64,000 nucleotides of DNA from Humidesulfovibrio mexicanus (GTDB lineage: Bacteria > Desulfobacterota > Desulfovibrionia > Desulfovibrionales > Desulfovibrionaceae): assembly GCF_900188225.1 (NCBI RefSeq), contig NZ_FZOC01000004.1, positions 99,537 to 163,536 on the forward strand. The letters run 5' to 3'. The translations under genes and the position numbers were made by a program. Below, piece by piece: positions 38,076 to 46,087 of the stretch (positions are counted from its first letter, which is position 1; every line of letters begins with the position of its first letter). Under the pieces are notes generated by a model, which made no database searches, was not told the origin of the DNA, and was given only the letters and a program-made list of their open reading frames with translations.

Positions 38076-39146
38076 TTACGAGAACTGTTCGAGGAAGCGC
38101 ACGTCGTTCTCGAAGAACATGCGCAAATCGCCGATGCCGTACTTGAGCATGGCCACGCGCTCCACGCCCAGGCCGAAGGCGAAGCCGGTGACGGACTCGG
38201 GGTCGTAGCCGCCCACGCCCACCTTGTCCACGGCGCGGAACACGTTGGGGTCCACCATGCCGCAGCCCAGAATCTCCACCCAGCCGGTCTTCTTGCACAC
38301 GCGACACGGCTCGCCATGCACATGGCCCTCGCCGCCGCACAACATGCACGAGATGTCCACCTCGGCGCTGGGCTCGGTAAAGGGGAAGAAGCTGGGGCGG
38401 AAGCGCACCTTGGTGTCGGCGCTGAAGAGCTGGCGCACGAAGGCGGTGAGGGTGCCGCGCAGATCGGCCATGCTCACGTTCTTGTCCACCAGCAGGCCCT
38501 CGATCTGGTGGAACATGGGCGTGTGGGTGATGTCGGAGTCGCGCCGGTACACCTTGCCAGGGGCGATGACCGCCACGGGCGGCCTGCGCGAAAGCATGGT
38601 GCGCACCTGCAGCGGAGAGGTATGCGTGCGCAGCAGCACCCGGTCCGAGACGTACAGCGTGTCCTGCATGTCGCGGGCGGGATGGTCCGGCGGCATGTTC
38701 AGCGCCTCGAAGTTGTTCCAGTCGTTCTCCACCTCCGGCCCGGAGACCACCTCGAAACCCAGGCCGGTGAGCACCTCGCAGATTTCCTGCATGGCCAGGG
38801 TGACGGGGTGCAGGCTGCCAACGGCCGGGCGGCGGCCGGGCAGGCTGGGGTCGAAGCCGGAGAGCGCGCCCTTGGCGGCCTCGGCCTCAAGCTCGGCCTG
38901 GCGGGATTCGAGCAGCTCGACGAGGGCGTTCTTGACCTCGTTGGCCTTCCTGCCTGCGGCGGGCTTGTCCTCGGGTCCCATCTGGGAGAGCGCGCCCATG
39001 GCTGCGGCGAGCTTGCCCTTGCGTCCGAGGAATTCGACGCGCAGGGCCTCCAGGTCCTTCAAACTGCAAGCCTGACCCCGGCGCGCTTGGCACTCCAGGG
39101 TCAGGCCGTCGAGTCCTTCCAGGAAGGACTTGAGCATCTCGTTCAC
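38076..39146 (-). CDS. pheS: Phenylalanyl-tRNA synthetase alpha subunit
   Basis: The 356-residue product carries the class II catalytic core of the (alpha-beta)2 enzyme. The N-terminal coiled coil is followed by [28 protein letters not shown]-type sequence near residue 150 (motif 1 region), [11 protein letters not shown], motif 2 in [26 protein letters not shown] near 205-230, and motif 3 in [14 protein letters not shown] near 326. A CxxC-type pair ([19 protein letters not shown], near 265) is also present. A GTG start at 39146, just past the rplT stop, is preferred to an ATG 9 bases later. Confidence 0.95.
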   Translation of the reverse strand: MNEMLKSFLEGLDGLTLECQARRGQACSLKDLEALRVEFLGRKGKLAAAMGALSQMGPEDKPAAGRKANEVKNALVELLESRQAELEAEAAKGALSGFDPSLPGRRPAVGSLHPVTLAMQEICEVLTGLGFEVVSGPEVENDWNNFEALNMPPDHPARDMQDTLYVSDRVLLRTHTSPLQVRTMLSRRPPVAVIAPGKVYRRDSDITHTPMFHQIEGLLVDKNVSMADLRGTLTAFVRQLFSADTKVRFRPSFFPFTEPSAEVDISCMLCGGEGHVHGEPCRVCKKTGWVEILGCGMVDPNVFRAVDKVGVGGYDPESVTGFAFGLGVERVAMLKYGIGDLRMFFENDVRFLEQFS

Positions 39147-39149
39147 GGG

Positions 39150-39503
39150 CTACGCCTTGGCCGCCTTGGCCGCCTGGCAGACCTGGGCGAACACGGCGGG
39201 CTCGCGCACTGCCAAATCGGCGAGCATCTTGCGGTTCACCTCAATGCCGGCCTTGGCCAGACCGCCGATGAGCTTGCTGTAGGAAAGACCGTTCAGGCGC
39301 GCGCCGGCGTTGATGCGCACGATCCACAGACGGCGGAAATCACGCTTCTTCTGCTTGCGGTCGCGGAAGGCGAAGCACAGGGCGCGCTCGACGCGCTCGC
39401 GGGCGGTGCGGTACAGGCGGTGGCCCGCGCCGATGTAGCCCTTGGCCATCTTCAAAAACTTCTTGTGCCGACGATGGGCGGCGACTCCACGCTTGACTCT
39501 CAT
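39150..39503 (-). CDS. rplT: 50S ribosomal protein L20
   Basis: The 117-residue product is a full-length L20, an early-assembly protein bound to 23S rRNA. It shows [23 protein letters not shown] at the N-terminus, then the basic helix [39 protein letters not shown]. Ribosome binding site sequence (GGAGG) lies before the ATG. It follows rpmI after 88 bases and leads directly into pheS, the usual infC-rpmI-rplT-pheST order. In other bacteria L20 represses this operon; no such site was identified here. Confidence 0.97.
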   Translation of the reverse strand: MRVKRGVAAHRRHKKFLKMAKGYIGAGHRLYRTARERVERALCFAFRDRKQKKRDFRRLWIVRINAGARLNGLSYSKLIGGLAKAGIEVNRKMLADLAVREPAVFAQVCQAAKAAKA

Positions 39504-39591
39504 GATCCGGTTCCTCCGATACGTTTAGGCACGGTCAGCTTGCGCCGACAGGCACGATCGTGGGGTTGAAGGGTGGCTGTCGAAAAAGGGG

Positions 39592-39789
39592 CTAGCCGTA
39601 GGGCAGCAGACGCTTCACGGCGCCCAGATTGGCGTCGTCGACCAAGGTGCCCTGGCCCAGGCGGCGCTTGCGCTTGGCGCTCTTCTTGGTCAGGATGTGA
39701 CGCAGGTTCTGGCGGCGGCGCTTGAACTTGCCGGAGCCGTTGCTGACGAAGCGCTTGGCGGCGCTGCGGTTGGTCTTCATCTTGGGCAT
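39592..39789 (-). CDS. rpmI: 50S ribosomal protein L35
   Basis: The 65-residue product matches L35 from end to end: MPKMKTNRSAAKRFVSNGSGK, a basic middle with FKRRRQNLRHILTKKSAKRKRRL, and the C-terminal LGAVKRLLPYG. It is a small basic protein of the large subunit. AGGAGG lies 5 bases before the ATG. It sits 58 bases behind infC and 88 before rplT. Confidence 0.97.
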   Translation of the reverse strand: MPKMKTNRSAAKRFVSNGSGKFKRRRQNLRHILTKKSAKRKRRLGQGTLVDDANLGAVKRLLPYG

Positions 39790-39847
39790 GGTGTATCCTC
39801 CTCACAATATGCACACGCGGGGGACGCGCCCGCCGCGAGGGCTGTCG

Positions 39848-40393
39848 TTACTTCTTGACCGGGGTCAGCATCATCACCAGGGTGCGGCCCTCGGCCAACG
39901 CCGGAGACTCCACCTTGGCGATATCCGCCACATCGACCACCACGCGGTCGAGCATGGTCTGTCCACGGTCCTTGTGCACAATCTCGCGTCCGCGGAAGAA
40001 CACGGCCACCTTGCAGCGGTCGCCGTCCTCCAGGAAGCGGCGGATGTGCTTCAGCTTCGTCTGGTAGTCATGTTCGTCGGTCTTGGGACGGAACTTGACT
40101 TCCTTGATCTGAATGACCGTCTGTTTCTTTTTGGCTTCCTGCTGGCGCTTCTGCTGCTCGTACTTGAACTTCCCGTAGTCCATGATGCGGCAGACGGGAG
40201 GATCGGCGTTGGGGGACACCTCGACCAGGTCGAGGCCCTTGCCCTGCGCCATGGCCAAGGCTTCTGAGGTCGCCATTATGCCCAGCTGCGTGCCCTCGTC
40301 ATCGACCACGCGCACCTGGGGAATACGGATTCTTTCGTTTCGGCGGACGCCATCATCCTGAGGACGCTGGTCCTGCCGTCTAGGAAAAGCTAT
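39848..40393 (-). CDS. infC: Translation initiation factor IF-3, AUA start codon
   Basis: The 181-residue product binds the 30S subunit and proofreads the start codon. From the first conventional codon (GTG, 40315) the conserved N-terminus would be lost. In frame further upstream lies [18 protein letters not shown] and then [15 protein letters not shown], the standard IF-3 beginning. The codon in the start position is ATA (40393-40391), with GGAGGG 7 bases before it. The start lies 14 bases inside thrS. The linker helix ([20 protein letters not shown]) and the C-terminal domain are intact. Rare starts are typical of infC because IF-3 discriminates against them, giving autoregulation. Confidence 0.93.
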   Translation of the reverse strand: MAFPRRQDQRPQDDGVRRNERIRIPQVRVVDDEGTQLGIMATSEALAMAQGKGLDLVEVSPNADPPVCRIMDYGKFKYEQQKRQQEAKKKQTVIQIKEVKFRPKTDEHDYQTKLKHIRRFLEDGDRCKVAVFFRGREIVHKDRGQTMLDRVVVDVADIAKVESPALAEGRTLVMMLTPVKK

Positions 40394-42314
40394 AGCTCAT
40401 CCCTCCGCGCTTGAAAGGTTCAATGGCCGCATCCCGGATCATCTGCGCGGCCTCCGGGAGCGCCGCAAACCCGACATCGGCACCGCCGCGCACACGCACG
40501 TTGACGCCGTCGGCCTCCACTTCCTTGTCTCCGACTATGAGCATGTAGGGGATGCGCTCAAGCTGCGCCTCGCGCACCTTGTACCCAAGTTTCTCGTTAC
40601 GCACATCCGCTTCGGCGCGTATGCCCTGTTCCCGCAAAAACCGCAAGACTTTTTCCGCATGGGCGTTGTGCGCATCGGTGACGGTGAGCACGCGCGCCTG
40701 CACCGGGGCGAGCCACACCGGGAACGCCCCGGCGAAGTGCTCGATGAGCACGCCCATGAAGCGTTCGATGGAGCCCAGGATCACGCGGTGCAGCATCACC
40801 GGGCGGTGCTTGTTCCCGTCCTCGCCCACATAGGAGAGGTCGAAGCGCTCCGGCAGGGTGAAATCGCACTGCACGGTGGCGCACTGCCAGCTGCGGTCCA
40901 GCGCGTCCTTGATCTTGATGTCGATCTTGGGGCCGTAGAAGGCGCCGTCGCCCTCGTTGATGGCATACGCCATGCCCATGTGCTCCAGGGCGTCCTTGAG
41001 CGCCCCGGTGGCGCGGTCCCAGTCCTCGTCGCTGCCGATGCTCTTTTCCGGCCGGGTGCTGATCTCGGCCTCGAAGTTGAAGCCGAAGATGTCCATCACG
41101 TCGCGCACGAACTTCACCACGCCGATGATCTCCTCGCGCAGCTGGTCCGGGCGGCACAGGATGTGGGCGTCGTCCTGGGTGAAGGAGCGCACGCGCAACA
41201 GCCCGTGCAGCACGCCGCTCTTCTCGTGGCGGTGCACCACGCCGTGCTCGAAATAGCGCTGGGGCATGTCGCGGTAGCTGCGCAGCCTGCTCTTGAAGAT
41301 GAGCATGTGCGACAGGCAGTTCATGGGCTTGATGCCGTAGGCCTGCTCGTCGATCTCGGTGAAGTACATGTTCTCGCGGTAGTTGTCGTAGTGGCCGCTC
41401 TTCTCCCACAGCTCGCGCCGGAGGATGAGCGGGCCCTGGACGAACTGGTAGCCGCGCTTCAAATGCTCCTTGCGCTCGAAGTCCTCAAGGATGGCGCGCA
41501 CCAGCGCCCCCTTGGGGTGCCACAGCACCATGCCGCCGCCCACCTCGTCGCTGAAGCTGAACAGGTCGAGCGCCACGCCCAGCTTGCGGTGGTCGCGCTT
41601 CTTGGCCTCCTCGATGCGCTCAAGGTAGAGCTTGAGGTCCTTGGGGTTGGCCCAGGCGGTGCCGTAGATGCGCTGGAGCATGGGGTTCTTCTCGTCGCCG
41701 CGCCAGTAGGCCCCGGCAACGCTGGTGAGCTTGAAGGCCTTCAGGAGGCCGGTGCGCGGCACGTGGGGACCGCGGCACAAATCGGTGAAGCCGCCCTGGG
41801 TGTAGGTGGACACGCGTTCCACGCCCAGGTCGTCGATGAGCTCCACCTTGTAGGTCTCACCCTCGGCGGCGAACTGCTTCCGCGCGTCGGCGCTTGAAAG
41901 CTCGGCCCGCGCAAAGGGGCGGTCCGCGCCCACGAGCCGCTGCATCTCGGCCTCAATGGCCTGCAAATCCTCGGGCGTGAAGGGCCGCTCGAAATCGAAA
42001 TCGTAGTAGAAGCCATTGTCGATGGCCGGGCCGATGGTGACCTTGGCCGAAGGGAACAGCTTCTTCACGGCCTCGGCCATGAGGTGGGCGGTGGAGTGGC
42101 GGATGACCTCAAGCCCTTCCGGAGAGTCGGCGTACACGGGCTCGAAGCCCTCGCACCCGTCCGGAATGGCGGCGGAGAGGTCAAAGAGGGCCTCGCCGCA
42201 GCGGGCCACCACAAGTTCCTTGAGTTGTTTCTTGGACAGGGATTCTTTGAAGGCGTCGGCGAAGGTGGCGCCCGCCTCCACGGAAATCTGCCGACCGGCT
42301 ACGGAAAGCTGCAC
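40380..42314 (-). CDS. thrS: Threonyl-tRNA synthetase
   Basis: The 644-residue product charges tRNA-Thr. The N-terminal TGS domain comes first, then the editing domain with [16 protein letters not shown] near residue 72 and [16 protein letters not shown] near 177. The class II core has motif 2 in [23 protein letters not shown] near 350, and zinc ligands in the NCLSHMLIF segment; motif 3 and the anticodon-binding domain ([17 protein letters not shown]) complete it. The GTG at 42314 has AAGGAG 7 bases upstream. The last bases overlap infC. A strong terminator and tRNA-Val lie upstream. Confidence 0.96.
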   Translation of the reverse strand: MQLSVAGRQISVEAGATFADAFKESLSKKQLKELVVARCGEALFDLSAAIPDGCEGFEPVYADSPEGLEVIRHSTAHLMAEAVKKLFPSAKVTIGPAIDNGFYYDFDFERPFTPEDLQAIEAEMQRLVGADRPFARAELSSADARKQFAAEGETYKVELIDDLGVERVSTYTQGGFTDLCRGPHVPRTGLLKAFKLTSVAGAYWRGDEKNPMLQRIYGTAWANPKDLKLYLERIEEAKKRDHRKLGVALDLFSFSDEVGGGMVLWHPKGALVRAILEDFERKEHLKRGYQFVQGPLILRRELWEKSGHYDNYRENMYFTEIDEQAYGIKPMNCLSHMLIFKSRLRSYRDMPQRYFEHGVVHRHEKSGVLHGLLRVRSFTQDDAHILCRPDQLREEIIGVVKFVRDVMDIFGFNFEAEISTRPEKSIGSDEDWDRATGALKDALEHMGMAYAINEGDGAFYGPKIDIKIKDALDRSWQCATVQCDFTLPERFDLSYVGEDGNKHRPVMLHRVILGSIERFMGVLIEHFAGAFPVWLAPVQARVLTVTDAHNAHAEKVLRFLREQGIRAEADVRNEKLGYKVREAQLERIPYMLIVGDKEVEADGVNVRVRGGADVGFAALPEAAQMIRDAAIEPFKRGGMSYSFS

Positions 42315-42373
42315 GGCGAAGCTCCTTATTGCCCCGGCCCCCCGGCTTTCTGCGGCGCGGCGGCCAGCGGCGG

Positions 42374-42406
42374 AAAAGGAAGAGGGAGGCAAGGGCCTCC
42401 CTCTTC
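42374..42406 (-). terminator. Intrinsic terminator between tRNA-Val and thrS
   Basis: GAAGAGGGAGGC at 42379-42390 pairs perfectly with GCCTCCCTCTTC at 42395-42406 around a 4-base loop, and on the complement the stem is followed by CTTTTCC. It should end the tRNA-Val transcript 9 bases past the CCA end; partial read-through could feed thrS. Confidence 0.8.
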
Positions 42407-42414
42407 GCATAATA

Positions 42415-42491
42415 TGGTAGGCACGAGGAGACTTGAACTCCTGACCCCTTGCGTGTCGAGCAAGTGCTCTAACCAACTGAGCTACGCGCCT
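42415..42491 (-). tRNA. tRNA-Val (anticodon GAC), with C at position 33
   Basis: All four stems pair: acceptor AGGCGCG with CGTGCCT, the D arm GCTC...GAGC, anticodon stem CTTGC/GCAAG, and T arm AGGAG/CTCCT around TTCAAGT. CCA is encoded. The 7-base anticodon loop is TCGACAC, so the anticodon is GAC and base 33 is C, not the near-universal U. The gene has its own promoter and terminator. Confidence 0.9.
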
Positions 42492-42511
42492 AAATCGCTC
42501 AAGGGAAGGAC

Positions 42512-42540
42512 CGTTTACCCAAACCCCATGCGCTTGTCAA
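42512..42540 (-). promoter_or_regulatory. Promoter of tRNA-Val
   Basis: On the complement a perfect TTGACA (42535-42540) is followed after 17 bases by TAAACG (42512-42517). Transcription would start about 14 bases before the tRNA 5' end. Confidence 0.7.
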
Positions 42541-42611
42541 CAGCAGAATGCGAGAAGTCTTCACTCGGACCGGGGCGGCCTGCTCCCGGCGTTCTGCTGG
42601 TCGGCGCGGCG

Positions 42612-43337
42612 TCATGCCCCGCTCCCCAACCGGGCCAGGGCCTGCCGGGCCAGCCCGCCCACCGTGCAGGTGACCAGTTCGCCATCCAGAAAAAGCGTCA
42701 GCTCCGCCGGATCCGAATCCAGGGGCGCCAGGGCCAGGCGCGCCTGCTCCTCCCTGTCCGCCGGGCAGCACAGCCCCAGGGCCCAGGCGGCGAGGCCGCG
42801 GTTGGCCCCGTCCCCGTCGGCAAGGGCGGCCACAAGCGACGGCGTTTCGCCCGCCACAAGCTCCGGCCGGACCTGGGCCAGGCGGCCAAGGGCCCAGTAC
42901 ACCCCGCGCCGCAGCGGCGTATGCTCCAGATAGTTGCCCTCGCCGCGCACCTCCTCGCGCACGTAAGAGGCCAGCACGCGGTGGAACTCCCCGGCCAGGC
43001 GGCCGTGCAGGGCGAGCGTTTCGCCCATGGCCTCGGCCACCCCCCAGCCAAGCCCGCCGGACTCCTCGTTCATGCGCCACAGGCACTGGCGCAGCACCAC
43101 GCGGGCGGCCTCCAGGCCCTCGCCGGGTGCGCGGCTGTCGGCCAGGCGGGCCACGGCGCGGCCGAAGGCGGCCACGGCGCGCCAGCGCACGGCCTCGTCG
43201 CGGTCGAGCAGGAGCGAGAACAGCGGCCCGGCCAGCCTCCTGGCGGGAACCTCGTCAAAAACGGCAAGACCCTCGCGCCAGCCGGAACTGGAGAGGGTCT
43301 CGCGCAGATCATGCTTCAGATCGCGAAAACGGGCCAT
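42612..43337 (-). CDS. HEAT-repeat-like protein
   Basis: The 241-residue product is all-helical with HEAT-like units: GPLFSLLLDRDEAVRWRAVAAFG near residue 37, GLGWGVAEAMGETLALHG near 95, and GANRGLAAWALGLCCPADREEQA near 177. Such solenoids bind proteins. No catalytic residues, signal or membrane helix are seen. It resembles a conserved Desulfovibrio family of unknown role, which I cannot name with certainty. The start at 43337 is an ATG. It is the last gene of a minus-strand series with the TPR, hypothetical and YkgJ-type genes. Confidence 0.7.
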   Translation of the reverse strand: MARFRDLKHDLRETLSSSGWREGLAVFDEVPARRLAGPLFSLLLDRDEAVRWRAVAAFGRAVARLADSRAPGEGLEAARVVLRQCLWRMNEESGGLGWGVAEAMGETLALHGRLAGEFHRVLASYVREEVRGEGNYLEHTPLRRGVYWALGRLAQVRPELVAGETPSLVAALADGDGANRGLAAWALGLCCPADREEQARLALAPLDSDPAELTLFLDGELVTCTVGGLARQALARLGSGA

Positions 43338-43370
43338 GCACGCCCCCGGCGCGCCCGTACGGCGCGGGTT

Positions 43371-44000
43371 CTACTTCGCCTTGGCGGCGATTTCGTCGAG
43401 CAGGGCCTGGGGCACGTCGTAGCCGGACTCCTGGGCCTTCTTCACGCTGGCCGCGGCCTCGGCCCATTGGCCGAGCTCGGCCTGGACAAGGGCCAGGTTG
43501 TTCCAGGCCGGGCCGAACATGGGCTGCAGCTCCACGGCCTTCTTCAAGAGCGGCAGGGCATCGTCCAGCTCGCCTCTGGAGAAATGGGCGCTGCCCAGGG
43601 TGGCCATGGCCTGCACGAAGTTGGGGTCGTACTTGATGGCCTTCTGCAGGGCGGGAATGGCCTTGTCGGAATCGCCCAGTTGCAGAAGCACAAAGCCGAT
43701 GTTGCCCCAGGGCACGGCGAAGAACGGACGGATCTGGGTGGCCTGGCGGTTGAAGTTCAGGCAGCCTTCCATGTCGCCGCGCTCCAGGCAGATGCCGCCC
43801 AACTGCACATAGGCCTCGGCCATCTTGGGCGAATTGGACATGGCTTCGCGGAAGCAGCGCTCAGCTTCCTGGAACTCGCGCTTGGAAAGGTAGGCCACGC
43901 CCAGGTTGTAGTGGGTGTTGCCGCACTCCGGCGCCTGGCGCAGCTTGTCCTTCTGGTGGGCGATGTATTCGTCGACGTTGGCGAACGTGGGCTCTGTCAT
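43371..44000 (-). CDS. TPR repeat protein
   Basis: The 209-residue product has at least five tetratricopeptide repeats (for example THYNLGVAYLSKREFQEAERC near residue 23 and VPWGNIGFVLLQLGDSDKAI near 90), ending in a short Ala/Lys tail. It lacks a signal sequence, so a cytoplasmic scaffold role is likely. AGGAG lies 8 bases before the ATG at 44000. The next gene upstream ends 6 bases away, so they form one operon with the YkgJ-type gene; the partner protein is unknown. Confidence 0.8.
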   Translation of the reverse strand: MTEPTFANVDEYIAHQKDKLRQAPECGNTHYNLGVAYLSKREFQEAERCFREAMSNSPKMAEAYVQLGGICLERGDMEGCLNFNRQATQIRPFFAVPWGNIGFVLLQLGDSDKAIPALQKAIKYDPNFVQAMATLGSAHFSRGELDDALPLLKKAVELQPMFGPAWNNLALVQAELGQWAEAAASVKKAQESGYDVPQALLDEIAAKAK

Positions 44001-44005
44001 GGGGC

Positions 44006-44392
44006 TTACTCCTGGGAACCGCCCGCGCTGGCGGACTTGGGTTTGATGCTGATGCCGCGCTCCTTGAGGCGCTCGGCGTACCATTCGCTGAACTCCAGAA
44101 TGGGCCGCACCTTTTCCACGTTCATCACCAGCAGCACCATGAACTCGGAGAGGGTCTGCATGTAGTCCGGGTCCGGCGGCGCGGGCAGACTCTTGTAGTA
44201 GCGGTTCAGCAACTCGTGGGTGGTGAGCCCGAGGGCGTCGGTGCGGATGTCGATGGGGTCGAAGGGGGCCTGGTAGGGGTCCCAGTTTTCGTAGCCGATG
44301 CGATCCACGAACCGCCTGCGCCGGGGCGAAAGGCCTTCGTACATGGCGCGCTTCTGCTCCTCCACCTGTTCCTGCGTGTACATGGGCTGCAT
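44006..44392 (-). CDS. Conserved hypothetical protein
   Basis: I do not recognise a named family for this 128-residue protein. It is soluble and charged, with helices QEQVEEQKRAMYEGLSPRRR near residue 8, a Pro-rich middle (APFDPIDIRTDALGL, and LPAPPDPDYM), and a closing helix FSEWYAERLKERGI. There is no signal sequence or cysteine. It begins 5 bases past the YkgJ-type stop codon and ends 6 bases before the TPR gene, which implies a shared role with both. Codon use matches the neighbours. Confidence 0.7.
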   Translation of the reverse strand: MQPMYTQEQVEEQKRAMYEGLSPRRRRFVDRIGYENWDPYQAPFDPIDIRTDALGLTTHELLNRYYKSLPAPPDPDYMQTLSEFMVLLVMNVEKVRPILEFSEWYAERLKERGISIKPKSASAGGSQE

Positions 44393-44396
44393 GGGG

Positions 44397-45374
44397 CTAT
44401 CCCTTGGCCTTTTTCGACGCGGCGGACTTTTTCCCCGCCGTCTTGGCGGGCTTGGCCGGGGCCTGGCCGATGGTGAAGCTCTGCGGGGTGCAGCCCGCGC
44501 AGCCGCCGGGTTTCGACTCGGGCGAACAGCCCGCGCAGGCGGGCATCCCCTTGCCGGGTTTGGCCTTGGGCGCGGCCTGGGCGCGCGGACGCGCCGGGGC
44601 GGCGGGCGCGGCCGGGGCGGCGGGCGCGGCCGGGGCGGCGGGCGCGGCCGGGGCGGCGGGCGCGGCCGGGGCGGCGGCCTTGGGCGCCGGAGGATCCTTG
44701 AGGGTCACGGTCTCCTCCTTCGGGGCCGGGCCGATGCCGAGATATTCCTCGGAGTATTCGGTCATGAGCGCCAGGGAGGGCGGCACAAGGAGCTCGCCCA
44801 GTTCCGTGTAGCGCGAGCCCAGGGTCGCGGCCAGCTCGTGGGACAGGGCGTACAGTTTGTCCTGGATGCGGTCCAGGTAGACCGTGGGGTAGGCCTTGCC
44901 CTTCTCGAAGCCGGACTTGCCGCAGGTGTGGGCCTGGCCGCCGATGGCCGTGGGAACGCCGTAGATGCGGCAGGTCACGGGGCGCTTGTCGTACATGAGG
45001 CACGCGCCGTTGTCGTCCAGAAGCGGGCAGCGCACGCGCACCTTGGCCATCTGGGCCAGTATGTCCTGGCTTTTGGCTCCTTCCTGCACGGCCTTGAAGG
45101 CATCGCGCTTGAGGCGGTGCACCAGGCGGTCGGCCTCGTCGGCGCGCTCCAGCACGGCGCTCTTGGCCTTGCCGGAAAAGCGCCCCAGAAAGTTGGCGTT
45201 CAGGTACAGGGCTTCGACCAGGGTCAGGTCGAACAGGGCGTGGCAACAGTCGCAGCAGCCCTTCTCGCAGCGCACGTTGTCGGCGTAGCGTTCCTTTACG
45301 GTATTGAAGACCTGGTCCGCTTCGGCGATGATCGCCTCATAGCGCCGGAAAAATTCGGAAAAATCAAGGGTCAT
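44397..45374 (-). CDS. YkgJ-type CxxCxxCC metal-cluster protein with Ala/Pro repeat tail
   Basis: The 325-residue product has the YkgJ-type pattern of cysteines that bind zinc or an iron-sulfur cluster: RCEKGCCDCCHALFDL near residue 37, then RCPLLDDNGACLMYDKRPVTCRIYG near 115-140 and HTCGKSG. Residues 240-275 consist of AAP repeats encoded by a tandem 18-base repeat. The C-terminus adds two CAGC motifs (ACAGCSPES and GCAGCTPQS) and a Lys-rich end. Its role is unknown. The ATG at 45374 has GAGGAG 5 bases before it; a GTG 6 bases earlier is too close to this site. Confidence 0.8.
   Translation of the reverse strand: MTLDFSEFFRRYEAIIAEADQVFNTVKERYADNVRCEKGCCDCCHALFDLTLVEALYLNANFLGRFSGKAKSAVLERADEADRLVHRLKRDAFKAVQEGAKSQDILAQMAKVRVRCPLLDDNGACLMYDKRPVTCRIYGVPTAIGGQAHTCGKSGFEKGKAYPTVYLDRIQDKLYALSHELAATLGSRYTELGELLVPPSLALMTEYSEEYLGIGPAPKEETVTLKDPPAPKAAAPAAPAAPAAPAAPAAPAAPAAPAAPARPRAQAAPKAKPGKGMPACAGCSPESKPGGCAGCTPQSFTIGQAPAKPAKTAGKKSAASKKAKG
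44593..44677. repeat. Tandem 18-base repeat (Ala-Ala-Pro coding)
   Basis: Four identical copies of GCCGGGGCGGCGGGCGCG run from 44593 to 44664, with a partial fifth copy to about 44677. The unit is a multiple of three, so changes in number keep the YkgJ-type frame. Perfect identity suggests recent expansion. Confidence 0.9.
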
Positions 45375-45443
45375 GGGCACTCCTCGCAGGTGGTGCGAAA
45401 ACGGCGGCCAACACGCGCCAAACCGCCAATGACAACGCGATAC

Positions 45444-45467
45444 AAAAAGGCCGGGATGTTCCCGGCC
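45444..45467 (-). terminator. Intrinsic terminator of the ferredoxin gene
   Basis: GGCCGGG at 45449-45455 pairs with CCCGGCC at 45461-45467, and five Ts follow on the complement (45444-45448). A second, longer hairpin without T-run lies at 45525-45561, between it and the ferredoxin stop codon. Confidence 0.85.
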
Positions 45468-45580
45468 CGGTGCCGCCCTTCCGGGCGGAAATGTCGCGAA
45501 GCCCGCCCCCGCGCAAGGCGGGGCGACGGCGTCGGGGCGGCTCTGCGCCGCCCCTGCCGTCTCAGCCGGAACTGTTGGTG

Positions 45581-45769
45581 CTACTCTTCCTCAATGGTGA
45601 TGGCGTCCTGCTCGCAGACTTCCACGCAGGACTCGCAGCCCAGGCACTCCTCCATGTTCACCGGAACGGCCTTGCCGTCCTGCAGCTCATAGACTTCGAC
45701 CGGGCAAACGTCCACGCACTCGCCATCGCCGATGCACTTGTCGTTATCGACAGTAACCTTGTAGCCCAT
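45581..45769 (-). CDS. Ferredoxin, Desulfovibrio type with Asp in cluster I motif
   Basis: The 62-residue product is a low-potential electron carrier. The N-terminal cluster motif is CIGDGECVDVCP, that is CxxDxxCxxxCP, where the second Cys is replaced by Asp14. The other cluster has the full CLGCESCVEVC pattern. Known relatives with this Asp, such as Desulfovibrio africanus ferredoxin III, hold a [3Fe-4S] cluster that can convert to [4Fe-4S], next to a stable [4Fe-4S]. GGAGG precedes the ATG. The gene stands alone between its own promoter and a terminator, with a high share of acidic residues. Confidence 0.93.
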   Translation of the reverse strand: MGYKVTVDNDKCIGDGECVDVCPVEVYELQDGKAVPVNMEECLGCESCVEVCEQDAITIEEE

Positions 45770-46087
45770 TGTACCCTCCAGGTGTGTAATAGAATATCGT
45801 CAGCCCCGACCGGTGGCGTCCCCTCCACATCACGCATAGGACGCTTCCCGGTGGGCCAGGCGCCGTTGTTTCCAGGCCCGCAAGCCAGGCTGCGAGCGCG
45901 CTGGCTCCGGGCTTGCTGATATATGCAGGGACGCCCCGTGTCAAGACATGGCGGGCATTGACATCTTTATCACAGACATTCCGGGGCGTTCTCAATGGTT
46001 GAGCTTCGCGCTGGTCTGGAGTACGTATTGAACCACCGCCCGGCGACCGCCGGACGACAACCTTTGCCCCACAAACGAGGCTTGCGC
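45770..46087. other. Divergent intergenic region between the ferredoxin and M29 genes
   Basis: These 318 bases contain the ferredoxin promoter (45916-45944, minus strand) and a TTGACA at 45958-45963 on the plus strand without a good -10. No gene is evident. Confidence 0.6.
45916..45944 (-). promoter_or_regulatory. Promoter of the ferredoxin gene
   Basis: On the complement TTGACA (45939-45944) is followed after 17 bases by TATCAG (45916-45921), in an AT-rich setting. The predicted leader is about 135 bases. Confidence 0.65.
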
